This document shows, one piece after another, positions 24,263 to 36,944 of a stretch of 64,000 nucleotides of DNA. This DNA is from Sphagnum compactum (Eukaryota; Bryophyta; Sphagnopsida; Sphagnales), in the NCBI GenBank assembly GCA_965153455.1, contig OZ234494.1, positions 6,386,001 to 6,450,000 of the forward strand, written 5' to 3'. The first letter of the stretch is position 1; each line of letters opens with the position of its first letter. Below the pieces are notes generated by a model. That model was not told where the DNA came from. It searched no databases and saw only the letters and a list, made by a program, of their open reading frames with translations. The translations under genes and the position numbers were made by a program.

Positions 24263-25688
24263 CTTCCCAAGGGGATTGGGAACCAAGGTCTCCATGGCAA
24301 AGGGGACTTGGAAAATTTGCAAGCCTTAACCAAGTTGCTTTGGAAATGGGGATAATTCCCAGGCAATTTGGTTTGGGCTTCCAAGTCCCCTCCTTCCTTG
24401 GGCAACTTAGTTAAAGAAGTTCCTCAAGGAAAACCAAGTTCCCCAAGGAAGTTGTAAGTCCCCATCTTCCTTGGGCAACTTGCTTGAATAAGTATTTTGA
24501 ACTTCTAAGTTCTAGAACTTTATTTAATGGAACACAATTGACGTGATAATCGATTAGATCAAAGATATATGTCATTGTTCAAAATCTCATTCTATTTTGG
24601 TTTAATTGCAATTTCGATCTTAATTTAAGAAATACAAATTAATATGCATATAATACATGAAATGTTTTGAATTCTAATCATGCTTTAAAACTCAATAAAA
24701 TTAATGTAAACATGGTGTCATGGATGGTTGGACCTTGTGTAATTTTGCACCTTTATTTTAAATAGTACCATTATCTAGGTGATCTTACAATGATCACCTT
24801 CCCCATTTTTAAGTTAAATGGTTCAACTATTATAGATCTTGGGTTTTTTTTTTTGGGGCATGAATTGTCTAGGTTGAAAGTATCAAAGGCACCTATAATT
24901 TTTCCAAGTCAAAAGATCTTGTTTAATGTTGGTTAATTGTTCATTTTTTCATATGCATTAGGTAGATTATTAGTATCAACGTCGCAAAATAATTGGGTGC
25001 CAATTATGTTATCAAAATTTTGGGTAATAATTGTTGGTTATGTATAACCATGTCATCCAAATAGTTATTAAAAATTATGCAAACCATTATCAAACATCTT
25101 TTAAACATTGATTCAAAGCACCAAACACCTTATTCATTGTTATAGCGTATTAAGAAGGCAAAAAACCAATAAACCAATAAAAGAATTGCTTCAAAATATG
25201 GCATCATAACTTTACATCATATTGCAATTGTCAAAGCTACAAAGAAGACTGAAAATTATAACCCACAATCAAAGCTTCGTTATTATAAATTAGTTAAATT
25301 TCAATGGATTAGATTAAGCCCTTCCTGCCTCCATCCCATATAAGTGCAACATATGTTAAAACTCACCATCATGTGATTGGTTGGTTCTTACCTTTGGGTA
25401 AACCCCTCCCCCTTGCCCCCTCTCTTTCAAAGTTTGCTTTGTCCCTTGTTGTCGATTCACCTTCCTCTAAATTGACATGGGATTTTCCAATCAAGATGCC
25501 ATTTGATAAATAATTATGTGTAGGCTTGCTAGTTCAATTTAATCCCTATATGCTCAATAAGCCTAAATTGGTTATTTTTGGGTATTTTAAATTGATCTAG
25601 ACAACATTTCTTAATTTTACTTTTAAATAAATAAAAATTTGTTGGGTGCACACATCAAATATCTTTTCAATGGGTTGTTACCCAACAA
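24263..25688. other. Intergenic DNA
   Basis: Contains a few repeats of CTTCCTTGGGCAACTT (24390-24485). No gene recognised. Confidence 0.5.
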
Positions 25689-25875
25689 ATCTATCTATGA
25701 AGCAAAGGTTGTTTGTTTGTTTTGTTTTGTTGTTATGAGATCCACCGAACCAGGATGCTTCAGATAGCATTCTTGGTCTCTTTGGAAAGCTCTCAACAAG
25801 GAGGGGTGCATGGGCTTAGTTCCATGATGTTTGGACTTGTGGTGCAAAAGTTCTTGAATATTGAGTGATTTCTTG
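25689..25875. repeat. Dispersed repeat, copy 1
   Basis: About 187 bp, from ATCTATCTATGAAG to TTCTTGAATATTGA. It matches 44675-44875 in the same orientation with scattered substitutions and small indels. Shared words include ATGAGATCCAC and CATGATGTTTGGACTTGTGG. It is a fragment of an interspersed element of unknown class. Confidence 0.85.
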
Positions 25876-28390
25876 ACAACAAAACCCTACACTACCACTT
25901 TCCCATGTGGGAATGGGGGCTTGCCCAAGGGACAATGCCCACCCTAAGTTGGCCTCCCAAGTTTAGTTTTGGCTAATTTTGAAAACTCATTTAGGAGTTG
26001 ATTAAAGAGATGTAATAGCAAGATCCTCTTGAATTTGCTACTCATTGGGCCAAGGATCCTCACATTCTGAATCCAAAACTTGCAAGGTTTCATTTTTACT
26101 TGAAGAATTGCATTTTAGCTTGAAATGTATTTTTTTGTGAGAGACTAACTAATTAGATTGCATGCATCAATCCATGTGAAAAAAAACTATTTGTGGTTGG
26201 TGAAACTTCAAATCCAACTTTGCATAGCACCTACCTAATCTTGGATGAACTTAATCTAGACTTGCTATCTCATGAGCCTTTGTTTGATTTTGCTTGAAAT
26301 TTTTATCAAGAACTATGAGTTTGTAGACTTTAAATTTAATCACCAATTCATGGATAAGTAAATTGGAAAAAAATTTTAACTAGGCCTCAAATAGAAATAT
26401 AAATGATTGAAAAATGGACTTAAGCTCTTTAAGGGTTAATTTTCCAAAAAATCCTATTTTGGCTTACCATATGTTTAAGGGTTGATTCACACCGTTTAAC
26501 TCTTATTTGAGTGGTCCATTAAACTAGGCCACACCATTTCATGCCATCTTTGTGATTTGTGTGGCAACCAAAGAAAATAGGTGCTAGTGCATTATGTGAA
26601 TCTTTCTTTTTTCTCGATATGCATAAACATGGCCCTTAAGTTACTTCAAAGGTAATTTATATTACAACATTTCAATGCAATTGAACAAACAAGATATGGC
26701 ATGCATCTCAAGGATCTTGTTTTAATCAAAAAGCACATTAGCACAAAAAGTTATGGAGTTATCCCCTTCAAAATTGTTTGCACGCATGTTTGAAATTGTT
26801 AGACAAGAGAAATACTCAAGGGTGAAAATGGGTGTCAATCATATTTTTTTGACCCCTTGTGATTTTCCTTTCCAAATATTTTGTGAATAAGGAGGAAAAT
26901 ATGTTATTTGTTCACATCTACCCTTTTTTGAAAAACAAATAATTGGCACTATAGAATATTTGAATTTTTTTTGAAAAAGTACGAATTGGGGGTTGGGGGT
27001 GGGAGCTAAGGGTTTCCTCCCTACACTCCCCCACTTTATAACACCTTCATCACTATATTTCATAGGTTATTAAGGACACAATTTGAACAACAAATTCAAA
27101 GGTAATCAAATGAAATTTGATTTTTAAAAAAAAGATTTTCAAAAAAAAAAGAATGATCACATCCTTCATTTGGAATTCACAAGAGTGACAACTCAAGGCT
27201 TGAAACTTTTTAATATATTACATCATCAGAAAGTGCAACAAGACTTTCTTACATGCCCATAAATAATAATGCAATAACCTTTGTAAAGTTTAACAATGAA
27301 ACCTAAATGCCTCCTATGCTTTTTGAATCATGTCAAGAAGTCACAAAAACTCATAAATGTCCCCTATGGCCTTTAGGCTTTTAGGAATAACCACATACAT
27401 ACTTTCTATGTTTCTTGAAAGTTTTCTTTTCCAAATATTACATAATATGTTTAGAAAATTATAAAATGAGGTTGTATTTTTTCGTTTTTTTTATATGTCC
27501 CTTACCTAAAGACCTTCATACTAAATTTGAGCAACAAGATGGTGTAAAAGTTGAGGTTGCCCTGCAAATATGTCCTTTATGGTGAGGTAAGAGTCAATCC
27601 CTTCAACCGAATTCGATGCTTTAAGGTTTTTGATTGGCCTAAATAGTAAATAGTAAATAATGCATCCATTTTGAAGTTGTGCTTTTAAAAGTTTATGGGT
27701 GGAAGTAGAATTGTATTTATCGGTAAATGAAATTAATAAATAAATAAATTCTATTGTATTTAAAAATCACCTTGTCTACCAAATTTTTCCTTAATGAAAG
27801 GTGTGGCATTAAAGCATATTTTTTCACAAGCTAACATGGAAAATTTACACATAAGTCTACCCAAGTACCCAAAGTTGTTTTTTCAGCACAAATTGGGCTC
27901 CGACTAGTTTGGTCCCAAATTGAACTCCAGGAAATTTCAAGCTTTATTTTCAAAAGCAAAAGTGTGACATCTATTGTGTTTTCAACTTGTGCAAGAGCTT
28001 TCTTTTTGGCAACTGTGGGGGAGAAAGAGGTTGTGGTAGTTCTCATGTTTTTGACAAGCACATAGAGGTTGCAACAAGGAGCTCTTGTTTTGTTTAGATT
28101 GTGTGTCTCATTTGGACAAGTGTTGCAAGCGCGACCTTTTGGACTTCTTTTTTCATGTTTGCAATAAGCATGGACGAGTTCTTTGGCTCTATTTGTGTGC
28201 ACTATTTTTGGTTTTTGTTGTTCAATTTTTTTTCAATTTTTTCGTTTTGTTCCTAGGGAGATATTGTTGCGTTCAATTCTTTTTGTTCGAATTTTTTGTT
28301 TTGTTGCCAAGGAGAGATTTTTGTGTTTAGTTTTTTTTTTCTTGAAATTTTTGTTTTTGTTGTGGGGGGAAGAAAGGGGGGGAGAGGAAG
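25876..28390. other. AT-rich intergenic DNA, nothing recognised
   Basis: No protein-like frame and no clear arrays seen. Confidence 0.5.
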
Positions 28391-28410
28391 TTGCTGAAAT
28401 TTTCTTGCAT

Positions 28411-28412
<2 letters not shown>

Positions 28413-28449
<37 letters not shown>
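28413..28449. repeat. (GA)n microsatellite
   Basis: About 18 GA dinucleotides, uninterrupted. Confidence 0.95.
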
Positions 28450-31360
28450 CTGGCTGCTGGAATTGTTATAATTTTGTGTTTGTGTGTTGTGTTGCTAAAG
28501 AGTTAGGCTATTGGAGTAGGAGAGGTGTGTGTTCAATTCCATTTTGTGTGTTGTGTTGTTAGAGATAAAGAGTTTGTTGGAGTGGCTGAAAGAGGTTGTT
28601 AGAGAAGGAACATTATATTGTAGGTCTCATGCTGAACTTTGATGTTGGGCACTTGTACCCTTGACTTTAAGGATAGCTCAAAACTTAGCATGAGATGGCA
28701 AAGGTGAGCCAAATGGTAGGCTAAATACAAGGTGACTTTTAAGGATAATTTTAATCATACATGCACTTTATGAGAATGGTAGGTCACCTACCAATGGTTA
28801 CATTTCATGGTATTTTATTGGGATAAAACTTTCAAAAACTGAAGAAATACTTTCCCATTGGGCTCTTGTCTTGTAATGGCATCGGTGCCGCATCTAATTT
28901 GTTGCTCTTGTTTAGTGCTTGTTCTCTAAAGTAGTTAGTTATTTGAAAAACAACACACACACACACACCCACTCACAAAAGGCTCCTGAAAATAGTGCGC
29001 ACATGAGTTTCCTACCAAGTAGGCAAAGAGGGTCTGTCCAAACCCAAATTCATATTCACATTATAGTGCCAAGTTAAAACATGTATATGGGGTTTCCATA
29101 CAAACAATCCTTAATTTGTTTCTGGGTGAAATGCCATGAAAAACCACATGTTTCAGCAGCTGACACTCATATCTATGTGAGAGTAGTTCTTGAAGTGGTG
29201 ACCATGTCCAAGATGTGTGAAACCAACTACTTTTGGGTTTTGCTTAATATTGTGTGGGGTCACGATATGCTGCTAACTTGTGCAAAGAGTAACAGATTGG
29301 AACCTTGAGTTTGCATCCCACCAATGAGCCAAGGTGACAGGGTGTTCTACAAAATGCTAAAGGTTCTGTTTATTGTTATGATTCTGCAAGGGATTCATAC
29401 TTTTCTTATTTTCAGAAATGAGAAAATTGAGAGGGAATTCTTCCATGTTGCAGGGTACTGTGAGGTAGCCTATTGTGTGGAATGAAGCTTTTGGGTTTAT
29501 GGCAGCATGTGGGCTGACACTAGATCTCACCCAGTTCTGACCACTACTGAGTTTTGAACCTCTCCTGAGTGCCTACTGGTTCCCTACATGAGCAAACGTG
29601 GGACTAGGATTGAAGATTCTACCTCAGGACTGTGGTATGACTGCTCAGCAAATTTTCTTTGGATTGGAGAACAAACTCACCAGCTAGATCCTTGAGATAT
29701 TGGGAGAGTTTTTGTGTTGATCGGTTGAGATTTTCCTTGACTAGTTAAATGGGATGTTGATCTTGATAGATACAGGGATACAGGTGAGTGACACAATAGT
29801 TCCTGTAAAGCTAGTAAAGTTGTGTGAGGTTCTCAACATACAAGCGTAGGCTGATGGTTATTGTGCAGATGGGGAGCAAAAATCTCCAAGAGAAGCTCCT
29901 AGCTTTGGTCCGAGCAGTTCATGAATCATCATGCTGGATGTATTGCAACATTGGGTCTATGACCCAAAGACCCAATACATGGAAAGACAAGCAAAGGATC
30001 ATCTGAGCTCAAAACCAGTCCATCAAAGCACCATCTTGGCATCAAAATGCATTCTCCTCGAGGTAAAAGATTACTCTTTAAATCTACTTCTGAATGGACT
30101 CTGGAGTTTACTTACAAGGAAAGTTGTGTGTTCAAACTTACAGCCTCTCTAATATTGAAAATGGTGTTCTGAAGGGTTTGATGATTGGATCTGCGGAGAC
30201 ATTGTGTGTGCATTTTTCAGATTTGTTCATATTCTTCAGCTTTCAATTTTTTTTCTTCCCTCCTCTTCATCTATCTTACATTATGTACTTGTTGAAAATG
30301 CTTGACTTGTATGGAATGTTATACTTTGTTTACAGGACTGTCTGTAAAATCCAATGTAATTGAAAGATTTGCATTCCTGGAACTGACATGCTGTTGCATT
30401 TAGCGTATTTCATGTACGTTGACCTGTCCACATGTTTGCTCAAACAGACTAGTACTGTAAAATCTTTCCTCAATTCCAGCCAACTTGGTGCCATGACACT
30501 TACTATATAACAAAAGTTCAACTGGGGTTTGTGTTGATTTCAGTTTTGAAGAGTCGGGTCATTCACTCTGATTTCAACTTCTACCATGATCACTATATAA
30601 GATAAGTTGGAGGAGAAGGTGGAAAAAACAGGTAGAAACTTTAAACTTTTCATGAGCAATATTTTAGGAAAAAGCAAAAAAGTTCCAAGTCTTCTTCTTC
30701 CCCTAAGTACACAATCTGCAACCAAAGATCATGGTCGGTTTGATTGCCAAGAAAGTATTTGATTGCTAAATTAGTCTACTTAAAAACTATATAATTATTT
30801 TCAGCTTGCAAAGTGATGTGGAGGAGAAATGTAAATAAGGGTGATGCGTGGCAACTTGGAGATGGGGGAAAACATGGATGATAAATATTAATTTTAAAGC
30901 AGGTATTAGAGCCAAAGGATTTAGATGATTGTCTTTTTTCAAATCTGCTTAAGAGTTAGGGAAAAAGGTAAAATCCATTTCAATAATATCTTGCTTAGTA
31001 CTAAGAAAAAGACGATTTTGGTTCAAGTGAAGGTGTCACAAACACGAAAACAACCAAATCTAACAAAATCTACAAGATTTCTTAAACCAAGACAAAAACA
31101 AGGGCATGCCTAATCCCAAATTTAGATTATGAAACAAAAAAAACAAGAACAAAAACATGATATGTGCAAGAAAAAAATTCAACATAATTTTATTGCAAAA
31201 ATGAAATAAAAATATAAAAAGGTTGTGGCAAGAAACATACCAAAAATTGATGTTGAACTGACTAAATGTAATGGAAAATTCTGCCTCTATTTACACCTTT
31301 TAGCACCTAGTTCAAGGAAGTTTTTCAAGAAACTTCTAATCTACATGTGGGCCATGTGCA
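28450..31360. other. Intergenic DNA, nothing recognised
   Basis: The GC content is slightly higher than in flanking stretches, and there is a (CA)n tract near 28952-28968. Short open frames here have no recognisable motifs. Confidence 0.45.
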
Positions 31361-31364
31361 CCCA

Positions 31365-31665
31365 TGTGTGAACTATGAGTGAATTATGACTTAATTGAAA
31401 GTGAACTAAAACTCAATTAAAAGTGAATTTAAACTTAAGAAAAAATGAACTAAAAGTTAATTAAGAGTAGACGAAGAGTTAATTGGAAATGAACTAAAAA
31501 TGAACTATAAATTAATTAAAAACGAACTGAGAATTAACTAAAAGTGAACTAGGGTTTAATTATAAGTGAATTAGGATTTAATTAATAATGAACTAAGAAT
31601 CAACTCAAAGTTAATTAAAATTTAATTAGTAGTTAATTAAGAGTGAATTGAAATTAAATAAAAAT
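31365..31665. repeat. Degenerate minisatellite of GTGAACTA/TTAATTAA units
   Basis: About 300 bp made of alternating GAACTA(A) and TTAATTAAA words, such as AAGTGAACTA followed by AATTAATTAA. The compound unit is about 20-25 bp. At least a dozen diverged copies are visible. Confidence 0.8.
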
Positions 31666-31699
31666 TTAAATACAAGTTTATTACAAGTCATGGATGAAT

Positions 31700-33150
31700 T
31701 TTCAAATGAATGAACTCCATGGCATTAACATCCATGATAGAAGGTACTTTGAACAAAATCATTTTCCATGACCACTATTGTCTAACCCCAAATTGCAGTA
31801 AATACTAAAAAGGCAACGGAGTAACAACAGTCCCCACGAATGGTTGTCCCTTTGGGAGGGTAGTAGGCAAAGAAAAGATAATTTCACATTAACAACCTAG
31901 GTCTTTTTCAAAAGAAGAATCTTTAACTAAATCACAACACACCTCATCTGGTAACCTTCCAAGCCAATTTAACACACAAAGCGTAGCTAGTGGATCCCTA
32001 GCTACATTGAAGGAGGTAGCACCATCTAAGGCTAGAAAAAGGTAGTTTAAAGAACATTCTTCCCCTTTTTCATTTCATACAAATAATATTGAGTTGTTGT
32101 TACCCCAACAATTACCTTTTAGGAAAAAAAAAAGAAGGAGAGTCTCCTTGAGCTCTAGGGAAACTAAAAGGGAAATAACTACCATGGTGGAAGAGCTACT
32201 CAACTTAAGGGATACCTTGTTTCAAACAAAGAGGAAGGTATTAATCGTGGGCATGGTAACAAGTGATTTGGAAACATTATGGAATGGCAAAACAATAATA
32301 ATCAAAGGGCATTAATAAGAAAATATGGTAATTTAACATTATCGAAGGTGCATTGGTAACTTGGAGGAACACCTCAAAGAAGAATGAAGAAAGAATTAAA
32401 TGCTAACCAAGACCTTGGTGGAAGTTGAAGGTAAGCAATATTTGTTGACCCAAGTAACAAATAAATTCTTGCTTATAAGCTTTAACAATATAAACCTAAG
32501 TGGGATTAATGGGGTGTAATCCAAAGTAGATGGGGGATGATGTTAAAGGGTAAATTCCACCTCCTTCTAGGGGTTAGTCAGGTTAGTAGAGTAACTGAGT
32601 AAGTTTAAAATTTACAAGTGGTAAGTTTACTTACCACTTCCCCATATTTAGGGAGAGGATGCCAATTAGTTTAGTTATATTTTTAAAATGTAAGGAGTTA
32701 GTTAATCAAATGTTAGTTAGGTGGAATTTGGGGAGGACTTGGAAGCCCATTGATTTAAGAGGAGATTAAGTTCCCATGTGTGCATGAGCGGTGGCAAAAT
32801 CCAATCGAAGATCATTTTCTTCATAAGTGGAGCTTGGGGAGCATGTTGGCTATGGTGTGAGAAGAAATTAGAATATGAAAAAACTATTGTGCTTTGGTAA
32901 GGCAATGAAGTTAGGTTTATGGCATGTGAGAAACAAAAGTCTATGTGTGTATGTAATCATTCTTTTCATTTGTGTCTAGAAAATCATTAAGAATAATTAG
33001 CTTTGTAGTGTAAAAAATTATTTTTTGTGTTCTTTGGATTTTTCTTTAAGTAAGATGACAACAAGTAGTTAATGTGTGCTTCGTTTATTTCTTGTCTTTT
33101 GAAATAAAAATACCTCCTATAGTTGTTGTAGGAGGAAGGTAATTACCCTT
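31700..33150 (+). mobile_element. Possible decayed LTR retroelement 3' end
   Basis: A purine-rich run (GTAGATGGGGGATGA) near 32526-32540 is followed by TGTTAAAGGG. That is the layout of a polypurine tract next to the 5' TG of a 3' LTR. Upstream are short, broken open frames with a Lys/Arg-rich segment (32094-32315) and no recognisable reverse transcriptase, protease or integrase motif. The LTR end was not located. Treat as a weak call. Confidence 0.3.
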
Positions 33151-33532
33151 TATAGGCCTGTGGAATTAATTATTTTGTCTTTTTTTGTGGTTTTATCTTG
33201 AAGGCAATTTGTAGTTATGTGTATTTTCTGAAGTTCCAAAATAATTGGACCCATAGTTCTAAATTTTATTTATTTATTTATTTATGTTTTATCCAACAAC
33301 CATAACTAGCTTAGTTTGTGATTGTTGAGTTTATAGTACTTACAATACAACATAATCTACCTTTAGTTTCAACAAAAATTCATTACAAATCATTATTATA
33401 TAAACATAGAAATCAATATACAATTTATACAATTTATGTTTAAGAAAATTTGATTGCTAATTATGTAATAAAACATGTTGAAAACATCAAAAGAAAAGAA
33501 ATATTTGTTAGGTTTAATATAATGATATAACA

Positions 33533-33536
<4 letters not shown>

Positions 33537-33569
<33 letters not shown>
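33537..33569. repeat. (TA)n microsatellite
   Basis: About 16 TA dinucleotides. Confidence 0.95.
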
Positions 33570-33572
<3 letters not shown>

Positions 33573-35690
33573 TGCTTAAACCTTTTCATGAATCTGAAAA
33601 TAATCTAAAACATAATCATGAAATGTGGAAAGATGTTTATTTGAATGAAAAATAATTTTGAAATCTTTCAAAACACTCTATATACAATTTTAACATCATT
33701 AATAAATATGATAACAAATGGAATACTTTGTAATTATAAGTGAAAAAAATGCAAAACTCTTGAAATAAGTGGATGGGAAGAAAAATTCATAAGAATAATG
33801 TATAATGATGAATGCAAACAACTCACACAAGAATGTATTGTTGACAATATCAAACAAATGGAGCTATCTTAATTATCATATGAAAATCATAAACAAGTGG
33901 GAAATGGAAGTTACTTTTGTTGTTGAAATGATGTACATTAGTAGAAAATTATCATCTCTTATGGATTTCCATTTCTTTCAATTTAGTTTATTGAGAAGAA
34001 CATACAACATACCCGTTCCAATGAATGACAAAATACGTTGCTTTGTTGCAATGTCATCTCGTAATTTATATTTGGATTTCAATTTCTTTCACAAATGTGA
34101 TTTAGATTGCAACTTTGTTGTTGTGAAGAACTATACCCTTTCCAAATAGATACAACTACCACCACCTAGAAAAGTCTTAGACATGGTAGTTCTTTCACCA
34201 CCTAAGCATGATGGAGTGGACTCGCTTTGTTGGATCTCAATTTCTTCCATGAACCTTTGAGTTGGTTATGAAAAACATGCCCTTTCCAATCCATGACAAC
34301 AACCCCATAGAAAGTCTTACAAAAAGCAAAGGGAAAAAAAAAGGCACTTATAATTTGTCACTCACCAAGCATGATTGATTGGCTCTTCACATTATAGAAC
34401 TACCACTTTCACTTTAGTACTAGAAACATTAACATTTTTTTTGGGTTTTCTTCAAAAACGGATTTTTTTTCCTTATAATACCTGGTGGGTAATAACAGGG
34501 ATTTTTTTTTAGTTTTTAAATTTGATGAAAATTAGTTGATTTTTTTTACCTTGTGCAAGGCCTTTGGGCCAGGGCATTCCCAAAATAACAAGCCTTGCCA
34601 GGGCCTTAGGGGCCCATTATTATTTCCGGAACATCCCAGCCCTTGGGTGTTACCCTACTACACTTGTTTAGAATCCTTTTAAGAAAAATTCAAGCCCTAA
34701 TTCGAAGTGGAGGTCAGGTGTTTTCTAGGTCTCTGAGTCCAACCAAATGTAACATTTCTTGGGTTTAATTTGGCCATTAAGAAACCAAAATCCTTCAAGA
34801 TATTATTATAACTCTATTATAACTAATCTCAAGTTTCAACACAAGCCAAAATATCATCTTTCAAACAATCCTCATATAAAAAATTAGACCTATTATTACC
34901 GAGGGGCCCATAAAAAATCCCTTAAGCTACTATACTCTATAATGAATCTAAGCACAATATCCTTGCCTTCTTGGTAGGCAAGGCCAATAAATAAATAAGT
35001 AAGTAAATAAATAAATAAATAAAACACCCTATATGGTCAGTGAGATAGGTAGAATGGGAGCTTTGAAGTGGTTTGAGGAGTTCCCTTCAGTAAACTGGCC
35101 CTTAAATGATGTAATATGCTTTTAGGGTTAAGGCTAAGTGTGAAGAAAATGAGGATTTAGGGTTAAGGCTGATGTGAGTGTGTTCAAATCCATCCCTTGA
35201 ATGGTTTTAAAGAATTACTTGGGTGCACTAGTATTTTACATGATGATGATGATGCAAGGAGCTTTGAACAATTAAGAATTTGGAGCCTTTTAAACACATG
35301 CCTCTTTGATTTCAGGTGCAAACACCCATTTTATTTAGTGCAAACACCAACCCCTTCTACTAACATTGCTATGACAATTTCAAGCTTGCAAACTCCTCCT
35401 CTTCCGAATGAACAAGTAAGTCTCCAGCACATTACTTCTGCTTGTGCCTGCTGTTTTCTTCTTTGGTAGGCCGAGGGAACAGGTCGAAAATCACGAGGTT
35501 CTGAAGAAAGAGGAAGAGACTAAATGATGATGATGAAACCCTGCCAAACTTTATCAAAGAGAAAACCCACCCACACACCCACCCACCCACCTGGAGCTTC
35601 TACTTGTGTTGGGGCTGCTCTAGAGTTCTGAAGCTTTTTTCCTCCTCCTTCAGAACTCTCGAACCAAAGAAGAAAAATAAGTAATTCTTT
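33570..35690. other. Intergenic DNA, nothing recognised
   Basis: Short (AAAT)n tracts lie at 34988-35022 and a (CCCA)n-like tract at 35571-35592. Diverged repeats of TTGGATTTCAATTTCTTTC occur at about 33961, 34070 and 34230. No gene. Confidence 0.45.
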
Positions 35691-35694
35691 TTCT

Positions 35695-35942
35695 CCTCAT
35701 TTTTTATATAAAAAAAAATTGGCAAAAACTTAACCCAAAAAAAGAGAAAAAATTTATTTGAATATTTTACACCCCAAACAAAAAAAAATTCCAAAGTTTT
35801 CCCAATTTCTTTGACGAATTTTTTTTTAATATATAAAAAAATTGGGAAATTTTAACCCAAAAAAAAAAGAAGAAAAAAATTAGTCGAATTTATTCATCCC
35901 CAAAAAAAAAAATTCCTAAAATTTCCCAATTTCTTTGTTGGA
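35695..35942. repeat. About 122-bp tandem duplication, A-rich
   Basis: Two copies, each with TTTTTATATAAAAAA, then AACCCAAAAAAA, then CCCCAAA and finally TTCCCAATTTCTTTG. Copy boundary is near 35816. Homopolymer lengths differ between copies. Confidence 0.75.
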
Positions 35943-36424
35943 AAAACAGTGAAATGAAATTTCGCCAGGAAACCAACAAAAAAAAAAAAAAAACTGTCAC
36001 AAACTAGAGCCTAAAGGTCCAATATATTACAACAAAATCCCAAACTGGTCAGTCCATCTGCCTCCAAAACTACCAATTCCCCAAGCAAAACCTACCGTAA
36101 AGCAACGCCTGCATTATTATTAGGGTTGCTAAAGAAAACCCTAAAGAAAACCCTAGGCCACATGATACATCATGCAATACCCTCACTTTTGTCAACTAGA
36201 ACAAACAAGTAAAGCAAGTATCCACATATTTTTGCTTTGCAATAAATTCATTAGTCCCTAAAAAATGAATTTTTAAGAAATACATTTGCGAGCAATAACT
36301 AAAATACATTTGCGACAGAAAATACATATTGAAGAATTGCATAATAAAACAAAAATTAAAATAAAATTTAACATTAGACCAAAAAATTAAAAATATAAAT
36401 ACATGACATGGAAATTTTTAAAAT

Positions 36425-36890
36425 GAAGTTCCAGTAACTGGTCTGTATTTCAAGACCGTATATATACGTGTATCAAAGCAGTTTACAGGTTGACATACAT
36501 GTGTGGGTGAGAAATATACCTTTGTGATGATTATACGTACACTTCCTAGTATACGTGCTACTCCTTATACTTCCTACTCTAGGTTTTTTTTAAAAATACT
36601 GTAGGAATTTCAGTAGCGGGTCTGTCTTTCAAGACCGTGTACATATATCTATCCACGCAATTACTGGTGTGGTTTGTGGGGGTGAGAAATACAGTATGAT
36701 CATTCCGTATACTACCTAGTATAACATGCTACTACGTATACTTCCTAATATACGTATATTTAAATAAGAAGTTCAGTAATGGGATAAATGTATTTCAAGA
36801 CCGTGTACGTAAATTGACGCAGTTATTACTCTTTGGTTTGAAAGGGTGAGAAATACAGACATATACTACGTATTATTACTAGTATACGTA
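36425..36890. repeat. Three-copy 165-180-bp repeat upstream of the receptor kinase gene
   Basis: The anchor TTTCAAGACCGT occurs with CAAGACCGT starting at 36451, 36630 and 36796. Each copy also has GGGTGAGAAATA about 55 bp later, and CTAGTATA(A)CGTGCTAC-type words before the next copy. The last copy ends just before the CT-rich tract at 36910. The array therefore lies in the presumed promoter of the ALE2-type gene. Confidence 0.85.
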
Positions 36891-36911
36891 TTCTTCCACC
36901 GTAGGCTTCAT

Positions 36912-36944
36912 CACTCTCTCTCTCTCTCTCTCTCTTCTCTCTGT
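36912..36944 (+). promoter_or_regulatory. CT-rich tract (Y patch / microsatellite) near the likely transcription start
   Basis: (CT)n followed by TTCTCTCTG, at the point where the sequence turns GC-richer and gene-like. Pyrimidine patches are common near plant transcription starts. The exact start is unknown. Confidence 0.45.
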
